Shown piece by piece: positions 1 to 8,292 of a DNA stretch of 64,000 nucleotides; positions within the stretch are counted from its first letter, which is position 1; each line of letters begins with the position of its first letter. The translations under genes were made by a program, and so were the position numbers. Where the stretch lies: positions 2,507,415 through 2,571,414 of the forward strand of contig NZ_CP118480.1 in the NCBI RefSeq assembly GCF_030450055.1, read 5' to 3'. The notes beneath the pieces were generated by a model. It worked only from the letters and a program-made list of their open reading frames with translations. It was not told the DNA's origin and did not search any database. The DNA comes from Gallaecimonas kandeliae (GTDB lineage Bacteria > Pseudomonadota > Gammaproteobacteria > Enterobacterales > Gallaecimonadaceae).

Positions 1-1
1 C

Positions 2-709
2 ATGAACTTCGTCGAGGAGGTCAGCGGCACCGACCACAGCAAGTACCTCTGGGGTAACGCCGCCTACGCCCTTGGCCAGCGCATCACCAGCGCCTTCGCC
101 AAGTACGGCTGGTGCGCCGCCATCCGCGGCGTGGAAGGGGGCGGTGCCGTCGAAGGCCTGCCGGCCCACACCTTCAAGACGTCGGCCGGGGATATCGCAC
201 TCAAGTGCCCCACCGAGATCGCCATCACCGACAGGCGTGAAAAGGAGCTCAACGAACTGGGCTTCATCGCCCTGTGCCACAAGAAGAACAGCGATTTCGC
301 CGTCTTCTTCGGCGGCCAGACCACCAACAAGCCGAAGCTCTACAACACCAACGAGGCCAATGCCAACTCGCGGATCTCCGGCATGCTGCCCTATGTGTTG
401 GCCGCCTCGCGGTTCGCCCATTACATCAAGGTGATCATGCGCGACAAGGTGGGCAGCTTCATGACCCGCGACAACGTTCAGAGCTACCTCAACACCTGGA
501 TAGCGGACTATGTGCTGGTCAACGACAACGCCCCCCAGGCAATCAAGGCCCAGTATCCGCTGCGCGAGGCCAGGGTCGACGTGACGGAAGTGCAGGGCAA
601 GCCGGGCTCCTACAAGGCCGTGGTCTTCCTGCGCCCGCACTTCCAGCTCGAGGAGCTGACGGCCTCCATCCGCCTCGTCGCCGAGCTGCCGCCGCCGGCC
701 ACGGCCTAA
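2..709 (+). CDS. tssC: T6SS contractile sheath large subunit TssC (VipB), C-terminal part
   Basis: TssC pairs with TssB to form the contractile sheath around the Hcp tube in the cytoplasm. The gene enters from the left edge, so only about the last 235 residues are visible and the ATG at base 2 is an internal Met, not a start. The segment with FFGGQT, KPKLYNT and NSRISGMLPY followed by RFAHYIKVIMRDK is characteristic of the EvpB/VipB family C-terminal half. It lies 29 bases upstream of hcp in the same direction, as expected in a T6SS operon. The remaining structural genes (tssB, tssJKLM) are not in the window and presumably lie further left. Confidence 0.95.
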   Translation: MNFVEEVSGTDHSKYLWGNAAYALGQRITSAFAKYGWCAAIRGVEGGGAVEGLPAHTFKTSAGDIALKCPTEIAITDRREKELNELGFIALCHKKNSDFAVFFGGQTTNKPKLYNTNEANANSRISGMLPYVLAASRFAHYIKVIMRDKVGSFMTRDNVQSYLNTWIADYVLVNDNAPQAIKAQYPLREARVDVTEVQGKPGSYKAVVFLRPHFQLEELTASIRLVAELPPPATA

Positions 710-738
710 CGCCTTAACTTCACCAGGAGCAACGGAAC

Positions 739-1239
739 ATGGATGCGATCATTCTCGACCTCGGCAGCGATATCAAAGGCGACTGCACGCTGGAAGGCTT
801 CACCGACAAGATAGAGCTGATGTCCTACAGCCATAACGTCGCCATGCAGGTCACCAACGACGTCAGCAACACCGAACGGACCTCGGGCAAGCCCCACATC
901 GGCGAGTTCACCGTCACCAAGTTCGTCGACGTCTCGACCCCGACCCTGAACGAATACTGCTGCGCCGGCAAGGACATCTCCGAAATGACGCTGACGGTAG
1001 GCCGCAACGCCGCCGAGAGCAACGGTCAGGTGATGCCCTTCATCGTCTACACCATGAACAACGTGGTGTTGTCCAACGTCAGCGTCAGCGGTGGGACCGG
1101 CGGCAAACCGGTGGAAACCCTGTCGTTTAATTTCACCAAGATCAAATGGGAAGTCACTTCCCAGAAATCGGACGGTTCCAAGGAAGGCACCGCGGCCTCC
1201 ACCTGGGATCTGGCAGCCAATAAAGTGATCACATCCTAG
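739..1239 (+). CDS. hcp: T6SS tube protein Hcp (TssD)
   Basis: Hcp hexamers stack into the inner tube that is propelled out of the cell with VgrG at its tip. The product is 166 aa, a usual Hcp length, starts MDAIILDLGSDIKG, and shows the alternating beta-strand pattern of the Hcp1 family, including a conserved GEFTVTKFVD stretch near residues 55-64 and a late SFNFTKIKWE strand. An AGGAGC ribosome binding site lies upstream of ATG 739. It is flanked by tssC and, after only two bases, tssE, so it is translated within the T6SS operon. A vicinal Cys-Cys pair near residue 75 is a small oddity. Confidence 0.95.
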   Translation: MDAIILDLGSDIKGDCTLEGFTDKIELMSYSHNVAMQVTNDVSNTERTSGKPHIGEFTVTKFVDVSTPTLNEYCCAGKDISEMTLTVGRNAAESNGQVMPFIVYTMNNVVLSNVSVSGGTGGKPVETLSFNFTKIKWEVTSQKSDGSKEGTAASTWDLAANKVITS

Positions 1240-1241
1240 GC

Positions 1242-1712
1242 ATGGCCAAAGGCCCTTCCACTGGGCTGGCTCCCCTGTTCGACCGGCTGGCGGACGACAG
1301 TCCCTTCCAGCCGGCCGAACGGCCGAGCGCCGCCGCCTTGGTGCACCAGGCCCTGGCCGAATCGGTCAGGGCCGAGCTGTCCAGGCTGCTCAACACCAGG
1401 CGCGACACCATTCCGCGCCGGGCCGAGCTGACCGTCATCGACTACGGGGTGGCCGATTGGACAGGCCTCTCTAGCCAGCGGGAGACGGACCGCCGCCGCT
1501 TCGCCACCAGCATAGTCCGAGCCATCACAGCCTTCGAACCCAGGCTGCAAAGCCCGGCCGTGGAGGTGGAGCTGCTGGAGCCGAAACGCTGGGCCCTCAA
1601 GATCCGCATCAGCGGCCACCTCTGGCTGCATCAGGAGCGTTGGCCCGTGGCCTTTGTCGCCGACGTGACCAAGGGGATGGAAACCAGGATCGAACATGAG
1701 CGACTCGATTGA
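1242..1712 (+). CDS. tssE: T6SS baseplate subunit TssE (gp25-like)
   Basis: TssE is the gp25-like wedge component of the T6SS baseplate and helps start sheath assembly. The product is 156 aa. The family hallmark FEPRL is at residues 98-102, preceded by the conserved IDYG at about 66-69. The N-terminal 30 residues are a variable extension seen in many TssE proteins. The start ATG lies two bases after the hcp stop, and its 3' end overlaps tssF by 17 bases, so translational coupling is likely. Cytoplasmic. Confidence 0.93.
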   Translation: MAKGPSTGLAPLFDRLADDSPFQPAERPSAAALVHQALAESVRAELSRLLNTRRDTIPRRAELTVIDYGVADWTGLSSQRETDRRRFATSIVRAITAFEPRLQSPAVEVELLEPKRWALKIRISGHLWLHQERWPVAFVADVTKGMETRIEHERLD

Positions 1713-3486
1713 CGAGCTGCTGCTGGACTATTACCAGCAGGAACTGAGTTTCCTGCGCCTGGCCGGCAGCCGCTTTGCCGAAAACTACCCCAAGGTGGCC
1801 AGGCGCCTGGCCCTGTCCCAGGACGAATGCCCGGACCCCCACGTGGAACGGCTGCTGGAAGGTTTTGCCCTGCTGAGCGCCCGCCTGCACCGGAGCCTCG
1901 ACGACGAATATTCGCAGCTGACCGACGCCCTCCTCGAACAGCTCTACCCCTATGCCCTGCGCCCCGTGCCCTCGACGGCGATACTGCGTTTCGACCCCGA
2001 TCCCACCAAGGGCAATATCGCCGCTGGCTATCCCATTCCCCGCGGCACGGCGCTCCATGTCACCACCCAGGCCGGCGACAGCATCCATTTCCGCACTGCC
2101 GCAGAGGCGACTCTCTGGCCGGTGCAGGTGGAGGCCGCCATGCTGGTGCTGGCCGAGGAGGCCCAGGCCGTCAGCCACAATCCGCAAGCCCGCGCCGCCC
2201 TCAAGCTGAGCCTGTCCTGCCTGGCGCCGCACCGCTTCGAAGACTTGCCTCTCGAGACGCTGCGCATCCACCTGGCCGGCTCCCCCGTGACCTCGGCCGC
2301 CCTCTACGACTTGCTCTGCGCCAACGCCATCGGCGTCTCCGTGGCAAGACCTGGCGAGGCGCCGAGCCCTGTGCGGGGCCTGCCAAGGCCCCTGGGCTTC
2401 GAGGCAGAAGAAGCGCTGCTGCCGGCCGAGGACGGCCTGCACCCGGCCTACCGGCTGCTGGTGGAATACTTCGCCTGCCCCGAGAAATTCGCCTTCTTCG
2501 ACCTGCCCATCAGGATGCCTTTGGACGCAGGGGAGGCACTGGAGCTGGTGATCGCCTTCGACAAGGCCCCGGCCAGCCGGCTGACGGTGCGCCAGGAAGA
2601 TTTCGCCCTGGGCTGCACCCCGGCCGTCAACCTCTTCCCCCGCACCTCTGAGCCCTTGCGCCCCGACGGCACCCAGCGCGAGTACCGCCTGGTGGCCGAC
2701 GCCCACCGCGAAGCCAGCATGGAGATCTACGCCATCCGCAGCCTGAGGGCCAGCAAGAACCTCAAGGCCAGCCCGGTGCAGCCCTATTTCGCCTTCGGCC
2801 ACACCCAGGACGGCCCCTACTGGCATGCCCGCCGCGTCACAGGCCTGCACCCCGACCGCCTCGGCAGCGACATGCTGCTGACCTTCGTCGATCCGCATTT
2901 CCAACCGGCCGCCGTAACCGACAGCACCCTCACCGCCGAGCTGCTCTGCACCAACAGGTACCTGGCCCAGACATTGCCGGCCGGCACCAAGCTGTCCTTC
3001 GAGCGCCCCGGCCCCGTGGCCAACGTCAGCCTGCTGCGCCAGCCCAGCCCCCAGACGCTGCCGGCCCTCGGCGGGGCCTCGCGCTGGCGGCTGGTGTCCC
3101 AGCTGTCCCTCAACCACCTCTCCCTGGTGGAGGACGAAAAATCGGTGGTGGCCCTCCAGGAAATGCTGGCCCTGCACAACCTCAGCGACAGCCAGGTGGC
3201 GCGCCGCCAGATAGAAGGCCTGAGCCGGGTGCGCAGCGACAGGGTGGTGGCCCAGGTGGGCGAGGATGCCTGGCGCGGCTGGCGCAACGGCCTGGAGGTG
3301 CGCCTCGCGGTGGACCCCGAACGCTTCGTCGGCGCCAGCCCAGTGCTTTTCTCCGGTGTCCTGGCCCACTTCTTTTCCCTCTACGCCAACGCCAACCGCT
3401 TCGTGCGGACGGTGCTGGAAGACCCCGCCACCGGCATGGAGATCAAGTCATGGCAGACCATGACCGGCGAGCCCCTGACACTGTAG
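1696..3486 (+). CDS. tssF: T6SS baseplate subunit TssF
   Basis: TssF, with TssG, TssE and TssK, makes the baseplate wedge on which the tube and sheath are built. At 596 aa it has normal family length. The N-terminus has the typical pattern YYQQELSFLR, then FAENYPK, then DPHVERLLEGFALL within the first 60 residues, which is diagnostic of TssF/VCA0110. The start overlaps the end of tssE and the 3' end overlaps tssG by 37 bases, indicating tight co-translation. No transmembrane segment is evident. Confidence 0.95.
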   Translation: MSDSIDELLLDYYQQELSFLRLAGSRFAENYPKVARRLALSQDECPDPHVERLLEGFALLSARLHRSLDDEYSQLTDALLEQLYPYALRPVPSTAILRFDPDPTKGNIAAGYPIPRGTALHVTTQAGDSIHFRTAAEATLWPVQVEAAMLVLAEEAQAVSHNPQARAALKLSLSCLAPHRFEDLPLETLRIHLAGSPVTSAALYDLLCANAIGVSVARPGEAPSPVRGLPRPLGFEAEEALLPAEDGLHPAYRLLVEYFACPEKFAFFDLPIRMPLDAGEALELVIAFDKAPASRLTVRQEDFALGCTPAVNLFPRTSEPLRPDGTQREYRLVADAHREASMEIYAIRSLRASKNLKASPVQPYFAFGHTQDGPYWHARRVTGLHPDRLGSDMLLTFVDPHFQPAAVTDSTLTAELLCTNRYLAQTLPAGTKLSFERPGPVANVSLLRQPSPQTLPALGGASRWRLVSQLSLNHLSLVEDEKSVVALQEMLALHNLSDSQVARRQIEGLSRVRSDRVVAQVGEDAWRGWRNGLEVRLAVDPERFVGASPVLFSGVLAHFFSLYANANRFVRTVLEDPATGMEIKSWQTMTGEPLTL

Positions 3487-4463
3487 CGGCCAGGCTCTAC
3501 CGCGAGCCCCACGCCTTCGAATTCGCCCAGGCGGTGATGCTGCTGGAGCGGATGCGCCCGGACGCCATTCCCCTCGGCCGGGGCATGGACCCCAGGGCGG
3601 AAGCGGTGCGCCTGCGTGGCCCCCTGGCGCCGCTCTTCGCTCCCAGCGCCCTGACCAGGCTCGAACAACCCGAGCAGGAGCCGCTGCCGGTGCTGACGGC
3701 CGAGCTCTTCGGCCTGGGCGGCCCCGACGGCCCCCTGCCCTACGCCTACCAGGAATGGCTGGCGCAGCGCCGCCGCAGCAAGGACCAGGGCCCGGGGGAG
3801 TTCTTGGATCTCTTCCAGCACCGGCTGCTGTCCCTCTTGTACCGGGCCCAGACCAAATACCGGTTGGCCCCCTCTTTCGCCCCGGCCGAGCAGAGCCCGG
3901 CACGCCCCCTGCTGCGCGCCCTGCTCGGCCTGCTGCCGGTCCCCTTGCAGGAGCGCCAGGGAGTGCCGGACGCGGCCCTGCTGGCGAGGACGGCGCTTTT
4001 TGCCAACCAGCGCCGCTCCGTGGCCGGCTTCCAGGCCTTGCTGCACCATCACCTCGGCGTGCAGGCCAAGGTCAGCCCCTTCGAAGGGGCCTGGCGGCTG
4101 ATCCCAACCGCCAGCCTCACCAAGATCGGCCCCCTGGGCCGCAACAGCAGCCTGGGCCAGGGGGCCGTGGTGGGCAACCGGGTCTGGGACGAGCACGCCG
4201 GCATCCGCGTCACCCTGGGCCCCCTGAGTTTTGGGCTCTACCTCCAGTACCTGCCGGGCGGTGAACAGCACCGCACCCTGATGGCCCTGGCCGGCTTCTA
4301 TTTCGGCCCCGATCTCGACTGCACCCTGGTCCTGCTGCTGGCCGAAGGCGAGGCGCCACCGGCCGAACTGGCGGATCAGGCCCCGCCCCAGCTGGGACGC
4401 ACCAGTTGGCTGGGCAGGCCCGGCACCACCCTTAGCCGCACCCAGAAGGAGAAAGGCAGATGA
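3450..4463 (+). CDS. tssG: T6SS baseplate subunit TssG
   Basis: TssG (VCA0111 family) bridges TssF to the rest of the baseplate wedge. The product is 337 aa. Family features include the early PHAFEFAQAVMLLER segment, the GLGGPDGPLPYAYQEWL block near residue 90, and the later RLIPTASLTKIGPLGRNSSLGQ region. The start ATG at 3450 is preceded by GGAG and sits inside the 3' end of tssF. The stop overlaps the tssH start by four bases (ATGA). Cytoplasmic. Confidence 0.94.
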   Translation: MADHDRRAPDTVAARLYREPHAFEFAQAVMLLERMRPDAIPLGRGMDPRAEAVRLRGPLAPLFAPSALTRLEQPEQEPLPVLTAELFGLGGPDGPLPYAYQEWLAQRRRSKDQGPGEFLDLFQHRLLSLLYRAQTKYRLAPSFAPAEQSPARPLLRALLGLLPVPLQERQGVPDAALLARTALFANQRRSVAGFQALLHHHLGVQAKVSPFEGAWRLIPTASLTKIGPLGRNSSLGQGAVVGNRVWDEHAGIRVTLGPLSFGLYLQYLPGGEQHRTLMALAGFYFGPDLDCTLVLLLAEGEAPPAELADQAPPQLGRTSWLGRPGTTLSRTQKEKGR

Positions 4464-6997
4464 GCATCGACCTCAAGGCCCTGGTCGGCAAACTCAACCC
4501 CCCTTGTCGCGGTGCCATGGAGCTGGCCGCCCAGCGCTGCCTGCAGCAAGGCCACCATTACATCGAGATAGAGCATGTGCTGCTGGAGTTGCTGGACATC
4601 GATGGGGGCGATCTGGCCTGCCTGCTGCCCCGCTTCGGCCTGGAAAGGGACCAGCTGGCCAGCGAGATCAACAGGGCCATGGAGCCTTTCAAGCGCGGCG
4701 CCACCCGCACCCCGGCCTTCTCTGCCCATACCCTGGCCTGGCTGGAAGAGGCCCTGGTGCAAAGCACAGTGGTGGCCCAGGAGGAGCTGGTCCGCTCCGG
4801 CACCTTGCTGCTGGCGCTGCTGGAAAAGGACGAGCTGCGCTCATTGCTGCTGAACGGCGTCTCCTCCTTGCTGCGCGTTCCCCGCGAGGCCCTGCGGCTG
4901 CACCTCAAGGACTGGTTGGCGGCCTCCCGTGAGAGCCCGGCCGGCCCGGCCAGGGTCAACAACCAACAGCCGGCCGCCGGCCAGCCCTCGGTGCTGGAGC
5001 AGTACACCCAAGATCTGACAGCCGAGGCCCAAGCCGGGCGCATCGACCCCATAGTGGGCCGCGACCCCGAGATCCGCCAATGCGTCGACATACTGCTGCG
5101 CCGCCGCCAGAACAATCCCATCCTGGTGGGCGCTCCCGGGGTCGGCAAGACGGCCGTGGTGGAGGGCCTGGCCCTGCGCATCGCCGCCGGTGAAGTGCCG
5201 CCGCCTCTGCAGGACGTCTGCCTGAGGGTCCTGGATCTGGGCCTGCTCCAGGCCGGGGCCGGGGTCAAGGGCGAGTTCGAGCAGCGCCTCAAGGGGGTGA
5301 TAGAGGCCGTGGCCAGCTCCGCTCAGCCGGTGATCCTCTTTATCGACGAGGCCCATACGTTGATCGGCGCCGGCGCTTCCGAGGGCGGCAGCGACGCCGC
5401 CAACCTCTTGAAACCGGCCCTGGCCAGGGGCGAGCTGCGCACCCTGGCCGCCACCACCTGGCTCGAATACAAGAAGTACTTCGAGAAGGATCCGGCCCTG
5501 GCCAGGCGCTTCCAACTGGTGCAGGTAGAGGAACCGGACGAGGCCCAGGCCGTGGCCATGCTGCGCGGCATCGCCGCCAGCCTGGAAAAACACCACCAGG
5601 TGCAGATCCTGGACGTGGCCATCCAGGACGCCGTCAAGCTCTCTCACCGCTACATCTCGGGCCGGCAGTTGCCGGACAAGGCCATCAGCGTGCTGGACAC
5701 CGCCTGCGCCCGGGTGGCCCTGGCCCAGCACGACGTGCCGCCGCCCCTGGAAGGCCTGCGCCACCGCCAGCTGGCCGTCGCAGAAGAGCTGCTGCGGCTG
5801 CGCCGGGAGCAGAGCGCAGGCCTGGATCACGACCAGCGCATCGCCGCCCTGGAAGGGGAAACGGCGGACAACGCCAAGGCCATCCGCGAGCTGGAAGAAC
5901 GCTGGGCCGAGGAGCGGGACGCGGTCAGGGAACTGCTGGCCGCCCGCCAGGAGCTGCTGGCCCTGGGCGAAGGCGACGACCAGGACCAGGACGGCCGCCG
6001 GGATCACCTGGGAGCCGAACTGGCCCGGTTGGAGGCGGGGCTGGACGCCATCCGTCAGGACGACCCCCTGGTGCCGGAGCAGGTGGACTCCAAGACGGTA
6101 GCGGCCGTGATCGCCGGTTGGACCGGCATCCCGGTCGGCAAGATGCTGGCCGACGAGGCCCACGCCATCCGCAGCCTCGGCAAGCGCCTCGGCCAGCGGG
6201 TGGTGGGCCAGGACCAGGCCCTCGGCACCCTGGCCCAGCGCATCCAGGCCTACAGGGCCGGCCTCACCGATCCCCAGAAACCCGTGGGTGTCTTCCTGCT
6301 GGCCGGCCCCACCGGGGTCGGCAAGACAGAGACGGCCTATGCCCTGGCCGACGCCCTCTACGGCGGCGAGCGCAACCTCATCGCCATCAACCTCTCCGAA
6401 TACCAGGAGGCCCACACCGTCAGCCAGTTAAAGGGGGCCCCCCCCGGCTACGTAGGCTACGGCAGCGGCGGCGTCCTCACCGAGGCGGTGCGCCGCCGCC
6501 CCTATTCGGTGGTGCTGCTGGACGAGATAGAGAAGGCCCACCCCGACGTGCTGGAGGCCTTCTACAACGTCTTCGACAAGGGCCTGATGGAGGACGGCAC
6601 CGGCCTGGTGGTGGACTTCAAGAACACGGTGATCCTCGCCACCAGCAACGTCGGCGCCGAACTCATCCTCGACACCCCGCCCCAACACCTGGGCAGCGAC
6701 GGCTTCCAGGAACTGCTGCGCCGCGAGCTGCTGCACGCCTTCAGGCCCGCCTTCCTGGCGCGGATGACGGTGGTGGCCTACAGGCCGCTGGACGCCCAGG
6801 CCCTGGAAACCATAGTGCTGGCCAAGCTGGAGAAGCTGCGCGAGCGCTACAAGGCCGCCACCGGCAAGCACTTCGACTTCGACCCGGCCATAGTCCAGGC
6901 CGTGCTGGCCAGATGCAGCGCCGCCGGCGCCCGGGATATCGAGCATGTACTGATGACCCAGGTCACAGGGCAACTGGCCCAGTGGGCGATGGAATAG
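4460..6997 (+). CDS. clpV: T6SS sheath-disassembly ATPase TssH/ClpV
   Basis: ClpV is a Clp/Hsp100 AAA+ unfoldase that pulls contracted TssB/TssC sheaths apart for reuse. The product is 845 aa. It has an N-terminal ClpN-like domain (about 1-160), a first AAA+ module with Walker A GAPGVGKT at 224-231 and Walker B ILFIDEAH near 292-299, a coiled middle domain around 400-520, and a second AAA+ module with Walker A GPTGVGKT at about 616-623 and Walker [12 protein letters not shown] near 684-694. The context and the N-terminal sequence [22 protein letters not shown] favour ClpV over ClpB. AAGGAGAAAGG precedes the start, which overlaps the tssG stop. Confidence 0.96.
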   Translation: MSIDLKALVGKLNPPCRGAMELAAQRCLQQGHHYIEIEHVLLELLDIDGGDLACLLPRFGLERDQLASEINRAMEPFKRGATRTPAFSAHTLAWLEEALVQSTVVAQEELVRSGTLLLALLEKDELRSLLLNGVSSLLRVPREALRLHLKDWLAASRESPAGPARVNNQQPAAGQPSVLEQYTQDLTAEAQAGRIDPIVGRDPEIRQCVDILLRRRQNNPILVGAPGVGKTAVVEGLALRIAAGEVPPPLQDVCLRVLDLGLLQAGAGVKGEFEQRLKGVIEAVASSAQPVILFIDEAHTLIGAGASEGGSDAANLLKPALARGELRTLAATTWLEYKKYFEKDPALARRFQLVQVEEPDEAQAVAMLRGIAASLEKHHQVQILDVAIQDAVKLSHRYISGRQLPDKAISVLDTACARVALAQHDVPPPLEGLRHRQLAVAEELLRLRREQSAGLDHDQRIAALEGETADNAKAIRELEERWAEERDAVRELLAARQELLALGEGDDQDQDGRRDHLGAELARLEAGLDAIRQDDPLVPEQVDSKTVAAVIAGWTGIPVGKMLADEAHAIRSLGKRLGQRVVGQDQALGTLAQRIQAYRAGLTDPQKPVGVFLLAGPTGVGKTETAYALADALYGGERNLIAINLSEYQEAHTVSQLKGAPPGYVGYGSGGVLTEAVRRRPYSVVLLDEIEKAHPDVLEAFYNVFDKGLMEDGTGLVVDFKNTVILATSNVGAELILDTPPQHLGSDGFQELLRRELLHAFRPAFLARMTVVAYRPLDAQALETIVLAKLEKLRERYKAATGKHFDFDPAIVQAVLARCSAAGARDIEHVLMTQVTGQLAQWAME

Positions 6998-7014
6998 AGA
7001 CCAGGAGAGACTTC

Positions 7015-8229
7015 ATGGCAGACCCCATAGCCATTTCGATAAACCCCGATTGGGTTAATGAAAAGACCAGACCCGCATGCAAGTACTCCCCTGTCATCGT
7101 TGACAAGAAGCAGAGTCCTGGGGCCATAACCAGCATGCAACAGGCACTGCGCAAGCGCGTCATCACCTGCCAGACAATGGCCGCCCAAAAGAATACCAGC
7201 TGGTTCTCGTTTCTAAGGGCTGGTCCCTCCCATGAACCGCACCTGCGCCCCAGCAACGTACCTGTCATCGTCATCAGCGGCGGCAGCGCAAAAAAACTCG
7301 CCCTCGACCTCAGCATGGGTTACAGCCTGGCCTGGCACCCGATGAATTTACGCAATGAACCGCTCTACCTGCTGGTTCATAAGCTCGATTTTAATAATTA
7401 CGCCCAGGCCATGGCTGGCCTGATGGCACAGTATCGCAACATGCATTTGATCGGGTGGACTGGTACAGACATGACGGGGTTCGGCGCGGCACGAGCCGCC
7501 GCCCTGGCCTTCGCCGACTCGCTCCCCTATAGACCACAGCGGATCTTGCTGATGGATCAGGACGTGGTTCAAACCGAAGCCTCAAGGCACACCAACCCTG
7601 AGGTGCACAGGCAACTGGTGAAAAAACATACCCATGGCAAACTGCCCATAGTCGGCCTTGGCGTCGGCTATCCGACGCGAGTGCCAGTGCCCAAACCTTT
7701 CAGCGATGTAGGTGCTCCTAGCCCAAAGGACTTCAACTCGCCTGCGCAGCAATTCGTCTCCATCCAAGCCCCTTTCCGGCAAAGGATGAACAGCCGTGCG
7801 CATGCTCAAGAAACAAACAATGATGGCATCTACCCGTCATACATGGTGGCGGGTGGCGAAGACATGCTCATGGGCCTGCAATTAGGCCTGAATAACAAGG
7901 ACGACAATGAGGCTTTGTTGCCGGCCAAGATCCAGAAGAAGGCCCTTCAAGGACCGCCAGACAATTCCAATGAATATTGGAACGGGGCCCGCGTCGAAAC
8001 CCTTCGTCGCCTTTACGAGGCCGAAAAAAACACGCTGCTCCTCTTCGACAACGAAGAGGTCACCTTGTCTGGCCTCATGGAAATTTTCCATGCTAAAGGG
8101 TGGATCTCGAAACACCCCAGCGACGAGTCCTACAACGTTTCGGCCTGCGTCATAGAGCGCATCATATTAAGGCTGTACAAGTTAGGTTCTTTCCCTGCCG
8201 ATATCGACAGCACCATTTTCAACCGCTGA
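7015..8229 (+). CDS. unrecognised T6SS-linked protein, possible effector with GT-A glycosyltransferase-like motifs
   Basis: I do not recognise this 404 aa protein as a named family. The start ATG 7015 has AGGAGA seven bases upstream; the same reading frame stays open far into clpV, but that part is only an out-of-frame shadow. It lies between clpV and vgrG, a frequent position for T6SS effectors or accessory genes. Its base composition is visibly less GC-rich than its neighbours, which hints at separate acquisition. Seen in the sequence: a hydrophobic VPVIVISGG strand (82-90), GARAAALAFADS (about 157-168) followed by RILLMDQDV with a DxD-like D181-Q-D183, and GGED at 280-283 followed by a helix. 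That order (strand, Arg-containing helix, DxD, then xED) resembles the GT-A fold. No signal peptide or transmembrane segment. Glycosyltransferase activity and an effector role are inference. Confidence 0.55.
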   Translation: MADPIAISINPDWVNEKTRPACKYSPVIVDKKQSPGAITSMQQALRKRVITCQTMAAQKNTSWFSFLRAGPSHEPHLRPSNVPVIVISGGSAKKLALDLSMGYSLAWHPMNLRNEPLYLLVHKLDFNNYAQAMAGLMAQYRNMHLIGWTGTDMTGFGAARAAALAFADSLPYRPQRILLMDQDVVQTEASRHTNPEVHRQLVKKHTHGKLPIVGLGVGYPTRVPVPKPFSDVGAPSPKDFNSPAQQFVSIQAPFRQRMNSRAHAQETNNDGIYPSYMVAGGEDMLMGLQLGLNNKDDNEALLPAKIQKKALQGPPDNSNEYWNGARVETLRRLYEAEKNTLLLFDNEEVTLSGLMEIFHAKGWISKHPSDESYNVSACVIERIILRLYKLGSFPADIDSTIFNR

Positions 8230-8292
8230 GGGAAGGGAAGGATCAGCAGGCACTGACCGGCAGTTGCCCTTAGCGCGCCCCAGGGAGAAAGG

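Noticed and set aside
1609-3369. 586-codon open frame on the minus strand
   Set aside because: Antisense to tssF; Gly/Gln/Ala-rich low-complexity translation without family features.
6118-7014. 899-base upstream extension of the frame that holds the effector candidate
   Set aside because: It lies within clpV in another frame, gives low-complexity Pro/Arg/Gly sequence, and ATG 7015 has a good ribosome binding site.
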